64,000 nt of DNA from Frigidibacter sp. SD6-1 (GTDB lineage Bacteria; Pseudomonadota; Alphaproteobacteria; Rhodobacterales; Rhodobacteraceae). A program made the position numbers and the translations under genes. How positions within the stretch are numbered: the first letter of the stretch is position 1; every line of letters starts with the position of its first letter. The stretch is taken from NCBI RefSeq assembly GCF_030143255.1, contig NZ_JARJNR010000007.1, positions 186,001 through 250,000 of the forward strand, written 5' to 3'. The notes under the pieces are model-generated. The model did not search any database. It worked only from the letters and a program-made list of their open reading frames with translations, and had not been told where the DNA came from. Positions 9,975-18,177 of the stretch are shown piece by piece.

Positions 9975-11153
9975 GTGCGCCCCTCCAAGCTTGCCACTGC
10001 CCTTGCGGCGACGCTCTGTTCGATGCCCTTGGCCGCCCAGGCCCAGTGCGGCGGCTCCTTCGACAGTTTTGTCGCTGGCATACGCGACGAGGCGATCGCG
10101 CGCGGACATGATCCGGCCCGGGTGAAGAGCTTCCTCGCGGGCGCCCGCATCGACAAGAAGGTGCTGGGCGCCGACCGTAGCCAGGGCGTCTTCCGCAAGA
10201 CCTTCCTCGAATTCTCGCAGTCGTTGATCTCGAAGAACCGCCTCGTCACCGGCAAGAGCCGGGCCGAGACATATGCCGCGACCTTCGACCGGATCGAACG
10301 CGAATATGGCGTCTCGCGCGGCGTGCTTCTGGCCTTCTGGGGGCTCGAGACCGATTTCGGGCAGGTGCAGGGCGATTACAATACGCTGAACGCGCTGATG
10401 ACGCTGGCGCATGATTGCCGCAGGCCCGAACTGTTCCGCCCGCAGGTCTTCGCCGCGCTGGAACTCTACGGGCGCGGCGATTTCGATCCGGCGCAGACCA
10501 AAGGCGCCTGGGCGGGCGAGATCGGGCAGGTACAGATGCTGCCGGATGACATTCTGCGCAATGGTATCGACGGCGACGGCGATGGCCACGTCGACATGAA
10601 AGGCTCCTCGCCCGATGCGCTGATGTCGGCGGCGAAGATGCTCAAAGGTCTCGGCTGGCGCGCGGGCGAACCCTGGCTGCAGGAGGTGGTCGTGCCTGCG
10701 GGTCTCGACTGGTCGAAGACCGGGCTCAATCATGAATTGCCCACGTCGGACTGGGCGGCGATGGGCGTCACGGCGCGCAATGGCGCTCTTGCGCGCGGGC
10801 TTCAGGGATCGGTCCTCTTGCCGATGGGTCGCAAGGGCCCGGCCTTCATGGCCTACCCGAATTTCCGCATCTATTTCGAATGGAACAAGAGCTTCATCTA
10901 TGTGACGACGGCGGCCTATTTCGCCACCCGGCTGGAAGGCGCGCCGGTGATGGACGCGGGCAGCCCCGAGAAGGGTCTGGGCCCGGACGAGATGAAGCGC
11001 CTGCAGGAGAAGCTCGCCGCGCGCGGCCATGACGTGGGCAAGATCGACGGCATCCTCGGCGAAAAGACCCGCGAGGCCGTTCAGACCGAACAGGAACGGC
11101 TCGGCCTGCCCGCCGACGCCTGGCCGACACGGGCGCTTCTCGACGCACTTTGA
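9975..11153 (+). CDS. Lytic murein transglycosylase, MltB-like, with peptidoglycan-binding domain
   Basis: Cleaves the glycan strands of peptidoglycan to give 1,6-anhydro ends. The 392-aa protein starts with GTG and has a signal peptide ending near AAQAQ (residue 24). The SLT_2 domain spans about 28-310, with catalytic Glu likely in FWGLETDFGQ (near 120); a PG_binding_1 domain (about 335-392, KIDGILGEKTREAVQ) closes the protein. It has no lipobox, so it should be soluble periplasmic. Confidence 0.9.
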   Translation: MRPSKLATALAATLCSMPLAAQAQCGGSFDSFVAGIRDEAIARGHDPARVKSFLAGARIDKKVLGADRSQGVFRKTFLEFSQSLISKNRLVTGKSRAETYAATFDRIEREYGVSRGVLLAFWGLETDFGQVQGDYNTLNALMTLAHDCRRPELFRPQVFAALELYGRGDFDPAQTKGAWAGEIGQVQMLPDDILRNGIDGDGDGHVDMKGSSPDALMSAAKMLKGLGWRAGEPWLQEVVVPAGLDWSKTGLNHELPTSDWAAMGVTARNGALARGLQGSVLLPMGRKGPAFMAYPNFRIYFEWNKSFIYVTTAAYFATRLEGAPVMDAGSPEKGLGPDEMKRLQEKLAARGHDVGKIDGILGEKTREAVQTEQERLGLPADAWPTRALLDAL

Positions 11154-11159
11154 AGGACG

Positions 11160-11237
11160 GGCCGCTCGTCGGCCCTCTCAGGCCTCCTCGCTGAGATATC
11201 GCAGCGAAGAAAGCCCGCCCGGGCTTGATGAGCGGCC
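11160..11237. repeat. Intergenic structured repeat, family B, copy 1
   Basis: Bounded by a perfect inverted repeat GGCCGCTC (11160-11167) / GAGCGGCC (11230-11237). It shares TCGGCCCT, GCCTC-TCGCT, AGCGAAGA and GATGA-CGGCC blocks, in the same order, with 23756-23823. It follows the mltB-type gene and could act as a terminator, although no clear T-tract follows. Confidence 0.55.
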
Positions 11238-11288
11238 GCTTTTCTGCAAGCGTCGCAGCGGACATTTGATCAATTTCCGGGTTCCGCC

Positions 11289-12947
11289 ATGACGCCCCAT
11301 CTGATCCTTACGAACGCCCGCATCCTGACGATGGACGCCGCCCACCCGCGCGCGGGCGCCATAGCGCTGGCTGGCGAACGCATCCTCGCCCTCGGCGCGC
11401 CGTCGGTGATCGAACCGATGGCCGGACCGGGGACGGACGTGATCGACTGCAAGGGCGCGACGCTACTGCCCGGTTTCGTCGAAAGCCATCTGCATCTGAT
11501 CTTCGGCGGGGCGGAACTGTCGCATCTGCATCTGACCGGGATCGAGGGCGAAGAGGCGCTGACCCGGGCCTTCCGCGTCTTCGCCGAAAAGCATCCCGAC
11601 CGGCCGCTCCTGATGGCGCAGGGCGGGCATTATGCGCTTCTCGACCATCCGATGAGCCGACATGACCTGGACCGGATGATCGCCGATCGGCCGATCGCGA
11701 TCATGGCGCATGACCATCACACCGTCTGGGCCAACACCGCCGCATTGAAGGCGGCGGGCATCCTTGGCGGTCTCAAGACTCCGCCGGGGCATGAGGTGGT
11801 GATGGGGGCTGACGGCCTCGCTACCGGCGAGCTGCTGGAATTCGAGGCTTTCGCGCCCATCGTCGCCTATAACGGCGAGGCGCGGATCGGCCTTGGCATT
11901 GCGACCGGCGCCGAACCTTCGCCTTGGCCCGCTGACGCCGAAATGGCCATCGACCGGCGCGCGGCGGCGGCTGGCCTTGCCCATGCGGCGCGCCATGGCA
12001 TCACATCGATGGTGAACATGGATGGCAATCTCTATTCACTGGAACTTCTGAGAAGTCTTCAGAAGGAAGGCGGGCTGACCGCGCGGGTCAAGGTGCCCTT
12101 CCATTTCAAGCCGCACATGGATCTGTCGGAGCTTGACCGGGCCGACCACATGACGCGGGCCTTCAATGACGATTGGCTGACCTCGGGCTTCGTGAAGATG
12201 TTCATGGATGGCGTCGTCGACAGCCGCACTGCCTATATGCTGAACGACTATCCCGGCCATCCAGGCCAACGGGGCGAGCCGCTGTTCCCCGGCCCCCGCT
12301 TCAATGAGATCGCGACCGAGATCGACCGGCGCGGCCTGCAGATCGCCGTCCATGCCATCGGCGACGGCGCGGTGCGCACGACGATCGACGGCTATGAGGC
12401 GGCGCAGAGGGCCAACGGCCACCGCGACAGCCGCCATCGGATCGAACATATCGAACTGATCGACCCCGCCGACATTCCGCGTCTCGGCGCGCTCGGTATC
12501 ACCGCCTCGGTCCAGCCGGTCCATGCGCCGGGCGCGATGGATTTCGCGCTGGAACCGACGATCCACACGGTCGGCCTCGACCGGCTGAAGGATGCCTATC
12601 TCTGCCGCACGCTGGCAGAGGCGGGTGCGCCATTGGCCTTTGCCTCCGACTGGCCGGTGACCGATATCAATGTCATCCGCGGGATCGGCGCGCAGATGTG
12701 CCGCCGCCCCTATGCCGCCCCCGGCGCCACCGACCAGCGCGTCAGCCTTGCGGAGACGCTCTACGCCTATACAGCGGGCGGCGCCTGGGCGGCGCATCGC
12801 GAGGGGCTGGTGGGGACGCTCCGCCCCGGCATGGCGGCCGATGTCGTGGTGCTGACAGGCGATATCGAAAACACCCCGGCCGAAGAGATCGCCAGCCTCG
12901 ACGTGGCGCTGACCGTCGCGGGCGGCCGGATCACCTGGCGCGCCTGA
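11289..12947 (+). CDS. Amidohydrolase family protein (YtcJ-like, amidohydro_3)
   Basis: Metal-dependent hydrolase of 552 aa. The TIM-barrel signature is present: HLHL after LPGFVES (near residue 58-65), a Lys-containing strand around GFVKMFMDGVVDS (near 300), AVHAIGDGA near 355, IEHIE near 383 and ASDWPVTD near 455. The composite beta-sandwich is formed by the two ends. Substrates in this family (N-formamides, hydantoins, imides) cannot be predicted. No signal peptide, so cytosolic. Its stop abuts the stop of the next convergent gene. Confidence 0.85.
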   Translation: MTPHLILTNARILTMDAAHPRAGAIALAGERILALGAPSVIEPMAGPGTDVIDCKGATLLPGFVESHLHLIFGGAELSHLHLTGIEGEEALTRAFRVFAEKHPDRPLLMAQGGHYALLDHPMSRHDLDRMIADRPIAIMAHDHHTVWANTAALKAAGILGGLKTPPGHEVVMGADGLATGELLEFEAFAPIVAYNGEARIGLGIATGAEPSPWPADAEMAIDRRAAAAGLAHAARHGITSMVNMDGNLYSLELLRSLQKEGGLTARVKVPFHFKPHMDLSELDRADHMTRAFNDDWLTSGFVKMFMDGVVDSRTAYMLNDYPGHPGQRGEPLFPGPRFNEIATEIDRRGLQIAVHAIGDGAVRTTIDGYEAAQRANGHRDSRHRIEHIELIDPADIPRLGALGITASVQPVHAPGAMDFALEPTIHTVGLDRLKDAYLCRTLAEAGAPLAFASDWPVTDINVIRGIGAQMCRRPYAAPGATDQRVSLAETLYAYTAGGAWAAHREGLVGTLRPGMAADVVVLTGDIENTPAEEIASLDVALTVAGGRITWRA

Positions 12948-13358
12948 TCAATCGGCCTCGTAGGGCGATGTGCCACCGAGGCTGTCATTCGTATGGGCGA
13001 TCAGCAGGTCCACAAGGCAGGCCTTGTCGGCGCAGGCATCGCGCGCCTCGATAAAGGAATCATCAAGCGGCGGGTCGGAATGGTCGGTCTCGGTCCCGGT
13101 CGCATTTTCGACGGCATAGACCCAGGCCCAACTGTCCAGAAGCCCCATCTGCCAAAGCGCGTCATCCTCGCACATCAGCCTGTGGGCGGCGATGGTCGGC
13201 GCGTCGCAAGACATATCCGACAGCACGTCATGATAGGACGATAGCCCCGCCTGCGCGGCATGCACCTTGGCCGGGTCGGGAAGGTCCGCGGACTGCGCCG
13301 GCAGCGCGATGGTAGTGGCGAAAAGCAGCGCCGCCAGGGGGCAATGAAACGCTCTCAC
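12948..13358 (-). CDS. Small secreted cysteine-containing protein, possibly LprI-like
   Basis: A 136-aa exported protein. I chose the GTG at 13358 because it yields a clean signal peptide (MRAFHCPLAALLFATTIALP, cut near QSA); the longer frame to 13577 adds sequence unlike a leader. The mature part has paired cysteines (SCDAPTIAAHRLMC and ACADKAC), which resembles the DUF1311/LprI lysozyme-inhibitor pattern, but I am not certain of that family. It is convergent with the amidohydrolase gene. Confidence 0.65.
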   Translation of the reverse strand: MRAFHCPLAALLFATTIALPAQSADLPDPAKVHAAQAGLSSYHDVLSDMSCDAPTIAAHRLMCEDDALWQMGLLDSWAWVYAVENATGTETDHSDPPLDDSFIEARDACADKACLVDLLIAHTNDSLGGTSPYEAD

Positions 13359-13462
13359 ATCGGACTTCCCTTCTTGTGGCCGGCCAAGACGCGGCGGTTG
13401 TGGCAGAGCAATAGCGCCCGTTTCAGGGAAAAAACAGGCAGGAATTCCACCATGGCGGCCGC

Positions 13463-14210
13463 TCAGACAATCTCCGACAGCGATTTTCCCACCCGGAACG
13501 GCGCCGCGAAAGCGATCATGGCAAGCGCAAGGACCTGGATTTTCAGGAAGATCGAGCGGGAACGCAGGTAGTCCCATTCCTCCTTCAGCGCCACGACATC
13601 AGCGATAAGCTCCTCATAGCTCATCGCCAGAACCTGAAATTCCGCTGCTACCGGCGCCCGGCCGTTCGTACGCAAGGCCGCAATGGCTGCGCCCGTCGCC
13701 TCGTCCCGCGCGGTGAAGGCAAGGATTTCCTGTGTATCGAACGCATCCGCCTCGGCGGCCATGCCCGCCATTTCCTCGCCGCCGCCAAACAGCGTCAGCC
13801 GCTGCAGGGGCGCTGCCATATGGGTGATGTCGAGGAAGAGCGGCAAGTCGCGGTTGAGCGCGGTCGAGGCAGAGAGGTAATCGGCCTTGTCGCACAAGGG
13901 AACCAGAAGCGCGTCCGGCACCTCGCACCAGGCCAGCCGAAAGCGCGCCGCATCGCGGTCGAAGGCGCGGCTTGCGGCATAGGCAAGGTCGATCTGCCGC
14001 TCGATCCGCGCGGTATCGGCCCGGTAAAGCCCGGCCATCACCGCGGCAACGGCGCCGAAGCCGCCCAGAATGACCCAGATAAAATCCGCGACCCGCCAAG
14101 CCCTGTGGCCTGTGGCCCGCAGGTTTCGTCAGGATGAAAAGCCACCCGAGTGTGCCCGCCGCGACGGCGCCGAGGATGATCAGAAGCTGGTTGTCGAGAA
14201 GGAAGGACAT
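13463..14210 (-). pseudogene. Frameshifted inner-membrane protein gene
   Basis: Two overlapping frames together form one protein. From the ATG at 14210, MSFLLDNQLLIILG gives an N-terminal membrane helix. After AGHR the frame must shift to continue as AWRVADFIWVILGG, a second helix, then a soluble part and a C-terminal helix, ending at 13463. The cause is an exact 7-bp tandem duplication of TGTGGCC at 14104-14110 and 14111-14117; removing one copy restores a 246-aa frame. The function is not recognised. The downstream part could be expressed alone from a GTG at 14041. Confidence 0.75.
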
Positions 14211-14339
14211 GAGAGCCTCGCCGGTTGATGCAAGTCTTAGGTCAACCTGTCACCGGCGCAAGCGCTTGGAAGAGTCTCTATCCCCACAGGTTCAAAAGTC
14301 TCACGCCTGATGAACCGCTTGGAGTGCCAATATGCGGCA

Positions 14340-14819
14340 TCAGTCTTCGGAATGGGCCAAACCAAATCGCTCGCCATTAAGCGTATGTGTGCAGCATGAA
14401 CAGAATGGCTTCATGCTATCGGCGACCAATGTGGGATCGACAAGTTGCAGAATGTTCTGCTCGTCCACATAGAGCTTGCTGAAATAGCTGCTCTCGCCGC
14501 ACCTGAAGTAAGACTCTCTGTCTTCTGCGCGGAGCGCGACCATCCAGAAGATCGGCTCCACACAGTCGATGCGGCTGACGGCCTCACCAAAGGTTAGGTT
14601 CCAATCCTGGCCGACCCGCGAAAGAAGAAAACGAAAGAGCGGCGTGTAATCCAGCCCGTGCCTGTGTCCGGAGTGCATCGAGCCCAAGTGGGATTCATTG
14701 GCTTTCTCTGCCTTTGTGTTTCGTTCGTGGCGGTAATCCCCGCCGTGACCGTGCCTCACATTGTGGGTTCGGCTGTTTACTTTCCGGTATAGCGGTCTTG
14801 GCTTATTTTCCGGGCGCAT
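14340..14819 (-). CDS. Hypothetical protein with C-terminal CSCCTH motif
   Basis: A 159-aa soluble protein of lower GC than its neighbours. The N-terminal third is basic and His-rich (VRHGHGGDYRHERN). The middle (GLDYTPLFRFLLSRVGQDW) and the end (IFWMVAL, GESSYFSKLYVDE, CSCCTHTLNG) look like a well-ordered conserved domain; CxCC could bind metal. A shorter start at 14678 is possible. No neighbour suggests a function. The base composition hints at horizontal transfer. Confidence 0.6.
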   Translation of the reverse strand: MRPENKPRPLYRKVNSRTHNVRHGHGGDYRHERNTKAEKANESHLGSMHSGHRHGLDYTPLFRFLLSRVGQDWNLTFGEAVSRIDCVEPIFWMVALRAEDRESYFRCGESSYFSKLYVDEQNILQLVDPTLVADSMKPFCSCCTHTLNGERFGLAHSED

Positions 14820-15181
14820 ATCTGTCTCTAGAGACCATCTGCGGCAATGATAGCAACCGAGTCCAACTGCTCAAAGCGCAATGCTTCGGTTGTGATACAT
14901 CTGGCCCGTCGTATCGCGGAGAACCCGCACTTGACCCCCGCCCCCCTTCCCCCTATACGCCCCCTGTCCGGGGCCCCTAGCGAGTCGTCCGGACCCTTGT
15001 GCTTTGGCCGACGCGCCTGCCTTCTTCGGCGGGAACCGGGCCGGGGCGCCGGGATAAAGAGAATGACCCTACCTCTGGCGGGCGCGCGGCCGAAAGGCCC
15101 ATGCGGACCCGGATGAAGACCGAGAGCTCTGGGATCGTGTCAGACCTTCGCGGACCAACCGCGAGCAGATGAGGAAAAGCG
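14820..15181 (+). other. Upstream and leader region of rplS
   Basis: About 360 bp with no convincing gene. The left third is AT-richer and may hold divergent promoters. The right part is GC-rich and could be a long 5' leader for rplS: TCGCGG (15148-15153) and CCGCGA (15159-15164) form a hairpin just before the Shine-Dalgarno GAGGAAAAG. Autoregulatory leaders are common for ribosomal protein genes, but I recognise no known family here. Confidence 0.35.
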
Positions 15182-15556
15182 ATGGACATTATCGCCCAAC
15201 TGGAGGCTGAGCAGATCGCCAGCCTCGGGAAGAAGATCCCCGACTTCAAGGCCGGCGACACCGTGCGCGTCGGCTTCAAGGTGACCGAAGGCACCCGGAC
15301 CCGCGTTCAGAACTATGAAGGCGTGGTGATCAGCCGCAAGGGCGGCGAGACGATCGCGGCCTCGTTCACCGTGCGCAAGATTTCGTTCGGCGAAGGCGTG
15401 GAGCGTGTGTTCCCGCTCTATTCGACCAACATCGACACGATCGAAGTGGTCCGCCGTGGCCGCGTGCGCCGCGCCAAGCTTTACTATCTGCGCGAGCGTC
15501 GCGGCAAATCGGCCCGGATCGCCGAAGTCACCAACTACAAAGAAAAAGCCGAGTGA
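15182..15556 (+). CDS. rplS: 50S ribosomal protein L19
   Basis: Large-subunit protein at the 30S/50S interface, 124 aa. Signature segments are [16 protein letters not shown] (near residue 24-39), [13 protein letters not shown] and [20 protein letters not shown]. The start ATG at 15182 follows GAGGAAAAGCG. rpmE starts 11 nt after its stop, so the two are co-transcribed up to the terminator at 15814. Confidence 0.97.
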   Translation: MDIIAQLEAEQIASLGKKIPDFKAGDTVRVGFKVTEGTRTRVQNYEGVVISRKGGETIAASFTVRKISFGEGVERVFPLYSTNIDTIEVVRRGRVRRAKLYYLRERRGKSARIAEVTNYKEKAE

Positions 15557-15567
15557 GGAGCGGACCG

Positions 15568-15789
15568 ATGAAACAAGGCACTCATCCCGACTACCACTTC
15601 ATCACCGTGAAGATGACCGACGGTTCGACCTATCAGACCCGTTCGACCTGGGGCAAGGAAGGCGACACGCTGTCGCTCGACATCGACCCGCTGGCGCATC
15701 CGGCCTGGACCGGCGGTTCGGCCAAGCTGCTGGATACCGGCGGCCGCGTGTCGAAGTTCAAGAACAAGTACGCGGGCCTCGGTTTCTGA
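15568..15789 (+). CDS. rpmE: 50S ribosomal protein L31 (cysteine-free type)
   Basis: Large-subunit protein of 73 aa starting [19 protein letters not shown]. It lacks the CxxC zinc-binding pair of the zinc-containing L31 form, so it is a zinc-independent variant. I chose the ATG at 15568 over an in-frame GTG at 15553 because GAGGAGCGGACCG precedes it and it gives the family start. It forms an operon with rplS. Confidence 0.95.
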   Translation: MKQGTHPDYHFITVKMTDGSTYQTRSTWGKEGDTLSLDIDPLAHPAWTGGSAKLLDTGGRVSKFKNKYAGLGF

Positions 15790-15813
15790 GATCGTCCTGC
15801 AGACTGAACCAGA

Positions 15814-15839
15814 CGCCGCCCTTCCGGGGCGGCGTTTTT
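15814..15839 (+). terminator. Intrinsic terminator of rplS-rpmE
   Basis: GC-rich stem CGCCGCCC/GGGGCGGCG with a TTCC loop, followed directly by TTTTT (15835-15839), 25 nt after the rpmE stop. Confidence 0.9.
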
Positions 15840-15978
15840 CTTTGGCGGAGCGGCCGTCACGACGGGGAGACATCATGCAAAATTCCCGCGTGCGCCTTTT
15901 CCATCTCATGCTAGAATCAGCGCGCCGTTGCCCGGGGAAACAGACGCGCAGCGGTCAGCAGCAATTGTGGGGACAGAA

Positions 15979-16398
15979 ATGATAAACGAATTCAAGGAGT
16001 TCATCGCCAAAGGCAATGTCATGGACATGGCCGTAGGTATCATCATCGGTGCGGCCTTTACGGCCATCGTAACCTCGCTTGTCGGCGACCTGATCAACCC
16101 GATCATCGCTCTGGTCACCGGTGGGATAGATTTCTCGAACCTCTTTGTCGTGCTTGGTGATGGCGAATATGCCTCCCTCACGGCAGCGCGTGACGCAGGC
16201 GCGGCGGTCTTTGCCTACGGGTCGTTTATCACGGCGGTCATCAACTTCCTGATCATCGCTTTCGTCGTCTTCCTGCTGGTCAAGGCGGTGAACCGGATCA
16301 AGGATGCCGCGGTCAAGAAGGAAACTGCGGCCGCTCCTCCTCCCGGCCCGAGCGAGCTGGATGTGCTGCTGCAGATCCGCGATGCGCTGAGGAAGTGA
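15979..16398 (+). CDS. mscL: Large-conductance mechanosensitive channel MscL
   Basis: Homopentameric inner-membrane channel that opens under hypo-osmotic shock. The 139-aa length is typical. The N-terminal helix [20 protein letters not shown] and TM1 ([18 protein letters not shown]) are clear; TM2 lies at about residues 75-100, followed by a charged C-terminal helix. I chose the ATG at 15979, after GGGGACAG, instead of an in-frame upstream start at 15928. It is convergent with ald through a shared bidirectional terminator. Confidence 0.95.
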   Translation: MINEFKEFIAKGNVMDMAVGIIIGAAFTAIVTSLVGDLINPIIALVTGGIDFSNLFVVLGDGEYASLTAARDAGAAVFAYGSFITAVINFLIIAFVVFLLVKAVNRIKDAAVKKETAAAPPPGPSELDVLLQIRDALRK

Positions 16399-16415
16399 TT
16401 GCCGGTCAGAAAAGC

Positions 16416-16445
16416 AAAAAGGCCCGCCAGACGGCGGGCCTTTTC
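16416..16445. terminator. Bidirectional terminator between mscL and ald
   Basis: AAAAAGGCCCGCC and GGCGGGCCTTTT form a stem around an AGAC loop, with A-run and T-run flanks, so it works in both directions between convergent genes. Confidence 0.9.
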
Positions 16446-16461
16446 GTTGTGAGCGGTCGTC

Positions 16462-17577
16462 TTACTTCAGAACGTCGGCCGCATTGACCGTCGGCAGGTT
16501 CAGCGCCTGGCCGACGGCGGCGTAGGTCAGCTTGCCGGCATGGACGTTCAGGCCGTTCAGAAGATGCACATCGTCGGCGCAGGCCTGTTTCCAGCCCTTG
16601 TCGGCGAGCGCCAGCATGAAGGGCATCGTGGCGTTGCCAAGCGCGAGCGTCGAGGTGCGGGCGACAGCTCCGGGCATGTTGGCCACGCAGTAGTGCATGA
16701 TGCCGTCGACTTCATAGATCGGGTCCTGGTGGGTGGTGGCCTTCGAGGTCTCAAAACAACCGCCCTGGTCGATGGCGACGTCGACAAGCGCCGCGCCGGG
16801 CTTGAGGTCTTTCAGTTGCGCCTTCGAGATCAGCTTGGGCGCAGCCGCGCCCGGGATCAGCACGGCGCCGATGATCATGTCGGCCTGACGGGCCAGCTCG
16901 GCCGTGTTGCCTTCGTTGGCATAGGCGTTCTTGAAGGTGCCGCCGAAGACGTCGTCCAGATAGCGCAGGCGCGGGATCGAACGGTCAAGCACGGTCACAT
17001 CCGCGCCCATGCCCGCGGCGATCTTGGCCGCATGGGTGCCGACAACGCCGCCGCCGATCACGAGCACCCTGGCGGGCGAGACGCCCGGCACGCCGCCGAG
17101 CAGAACGCCACGGCCGCCATTGGCCTTCTGCAGCGTCCAGGCGCCGACCTGCGGGGCCAGACGGCCCGCAACCTCGGACATGGGCGCAAGCAGCGGCAGG
17201 CCGCCGTTCCTGTCGGTCACGGTTTCATAGGCGATACAGGTCGCGCCGGATTTCAGCAGGTCATGCGTCTGGTCCGGATCGGGCGCGAGGTGGAGGTAGG
17301 TAAAGAGGATCTGGCCTTCGCGCAGCATCTTGCGCTCGACCGCCTGCGGTTCCTTGACCTTGACGATCATGTCGGCCTTGGCGAAGACCTCGGCCGCCGT
17401 GTCGAGGATCTTGGCGCCGACGGCGGTGTAGTCCGCATCGGCAAAGCCCGCGCCGGTGCCGGCGTTCTTTTCCATATAGACGTCATGGCCGTGGCTGATG
17501 GCCTCGCGCGCGGCATTGGGCGTCATGCCGACGCGGAATTCCTGCGGCTTGATTTCCTTGGGGCAGCCGATTTTCAT
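16462..17577 (-). CDS. ald: Alanine dehydrogenase
   Basis: NAD-dependent interconversion of L-alanine and pyruvate plus ammonia. The 371-aa protein starts MKIGCPKEIKPQEFRVGMTP, has KVKEPQ (near residue 74), the Rossmann motif VIGGGVVG (near 170), and ends with DVHLLNGLNVHAGKLTYAAV. I chose the ATG at 17577 because it is preceded by GGAGGATCC and matches the family start; the frame stays open far upstream through non-homologous sequence. It is divergent from an Lrp/AsnC-type gene, the usual arrangement for alanine-responsive control. Confidence 0.96.
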   Translation of the reverse strand: MKIGCPKEIKPQEFRVGMTPNAAREAISHGHDVYMEKNAGTGAGFADADYTAVGAKILDTAAEVFAKADMIVKVKEPQAVERKMLREGQILFTYLHLAPDPDQTHDLLKSGATCIAYETVTDRNGGLPLLAPMSEVAGRLAPQVGAWTLQKANGGRGVLLGGVPGVSPARVLVIGGGVVGTHAAKIAAGMGADVTVLDRSIPRLRYLDDVFGGTFKNAYANEGNTAELARQADMIIGAVLIPGAAAPKLISKAQLKDLKPGAALVDVAIDQGGCFETSKATTHQDPIYEVDGIMHYCVANMPGAVARTSTLALGNATMPFMLALADKGWKQACADDVHLLNGLNVHAGKLTYAAVGQALNLPTVNAADVLK

Positions 17578-17718
17578 CGTGGATCCTCCGAATGAACGAT
17601 TGGATCCAGTATGCCGCAGCATGCGCGCAATTGCTTTGCAAAGAACGGTTGTGCTATCGCTACAGCGTCGATTAATGTTCGATGACATTGCCATTTTTTC
17701 GAAGAATAGTGCGTAGAA
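17578..17718. promoter_or_regulatory. Divergent ald / Lrp-type regulator promoter region
   Basis: A 141-bp AT-rich region with imperfect palindromes (for example GCTTTGCAAAG near 17633-17643), consistent with Lrp/AsnC-family binding and control of both genes. The binding site itself is inferred, not recognised. Confidence 0.5.
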
Positions 17719-18177
17719 ATGGAACTGGACGCAACGGATCACCGCATACTTTCTGCGCTGCAGAAAGAAGGCCGCCTGACGAATGCCGACCTGTCGGAGC
17801 GGGTGAACCTGTCGCCCTCGGCCTGCCACCGCCGCGTCGCGCGGCTGGAGGAAGAGGGGTTCATCGCCGGTTATGTGGCGCTTTTGGATGCGCGCCGTAT
17901 CGGGCGGCCGACGACGGTTTTCGTGGAAATCACTTTGTCCGGCCAGGCCGACGAGGTGCTGGAGGCGTTCGAGACCGAAGTGCGTCGGGTGCCGGACGTG
18001 CTGGAATGCCATCTGATGGCCGGGACGGCGGATTACCTGCTGAAGGTCGTGGCGCAGGATACCGACGATTTTGCCCGTATCCACCGCCAGTACCTCGCCC
18101 GCCTGCCCGGCGTCGCGCAGATGCATTCCTCTTTCGCGCTTCGCACGGTTTTCAAGACGACGGCGATTCCGGTGTAG
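17719..18177 (+). CDS. Lrp/AsnC-family transcriptional regulator (probable ald regulator)
   Basis: A 152-aa regulator with an N-terminal winged helix-turn-helix (about residues 4-60: DHRILSALQKEGRLTNADLS, then LSPSACHRRVARLEEEGFI) and a C-terminal RAM effector-binding domain (about 68-145). Divergence from ald strongly suggests alanine-responsive activation of ald and autoregulation. Its 3' end overlaps the 3' end of the convergent ClC gene by 26 nt. Confidence 0.92.
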   Translation: MELDATDHRILSALQKEGRLTNADLSERVNLSPSACHRRVARLEEEGFIAGYVALLDARRIGRPTTVFVEITLSGQADEVLEAFETEVRRVPDVLECHLMAGTADYLLKVVAQDTDDFARIHRQYLARLPGVAQMHSSFALRTVFKTTAIPV

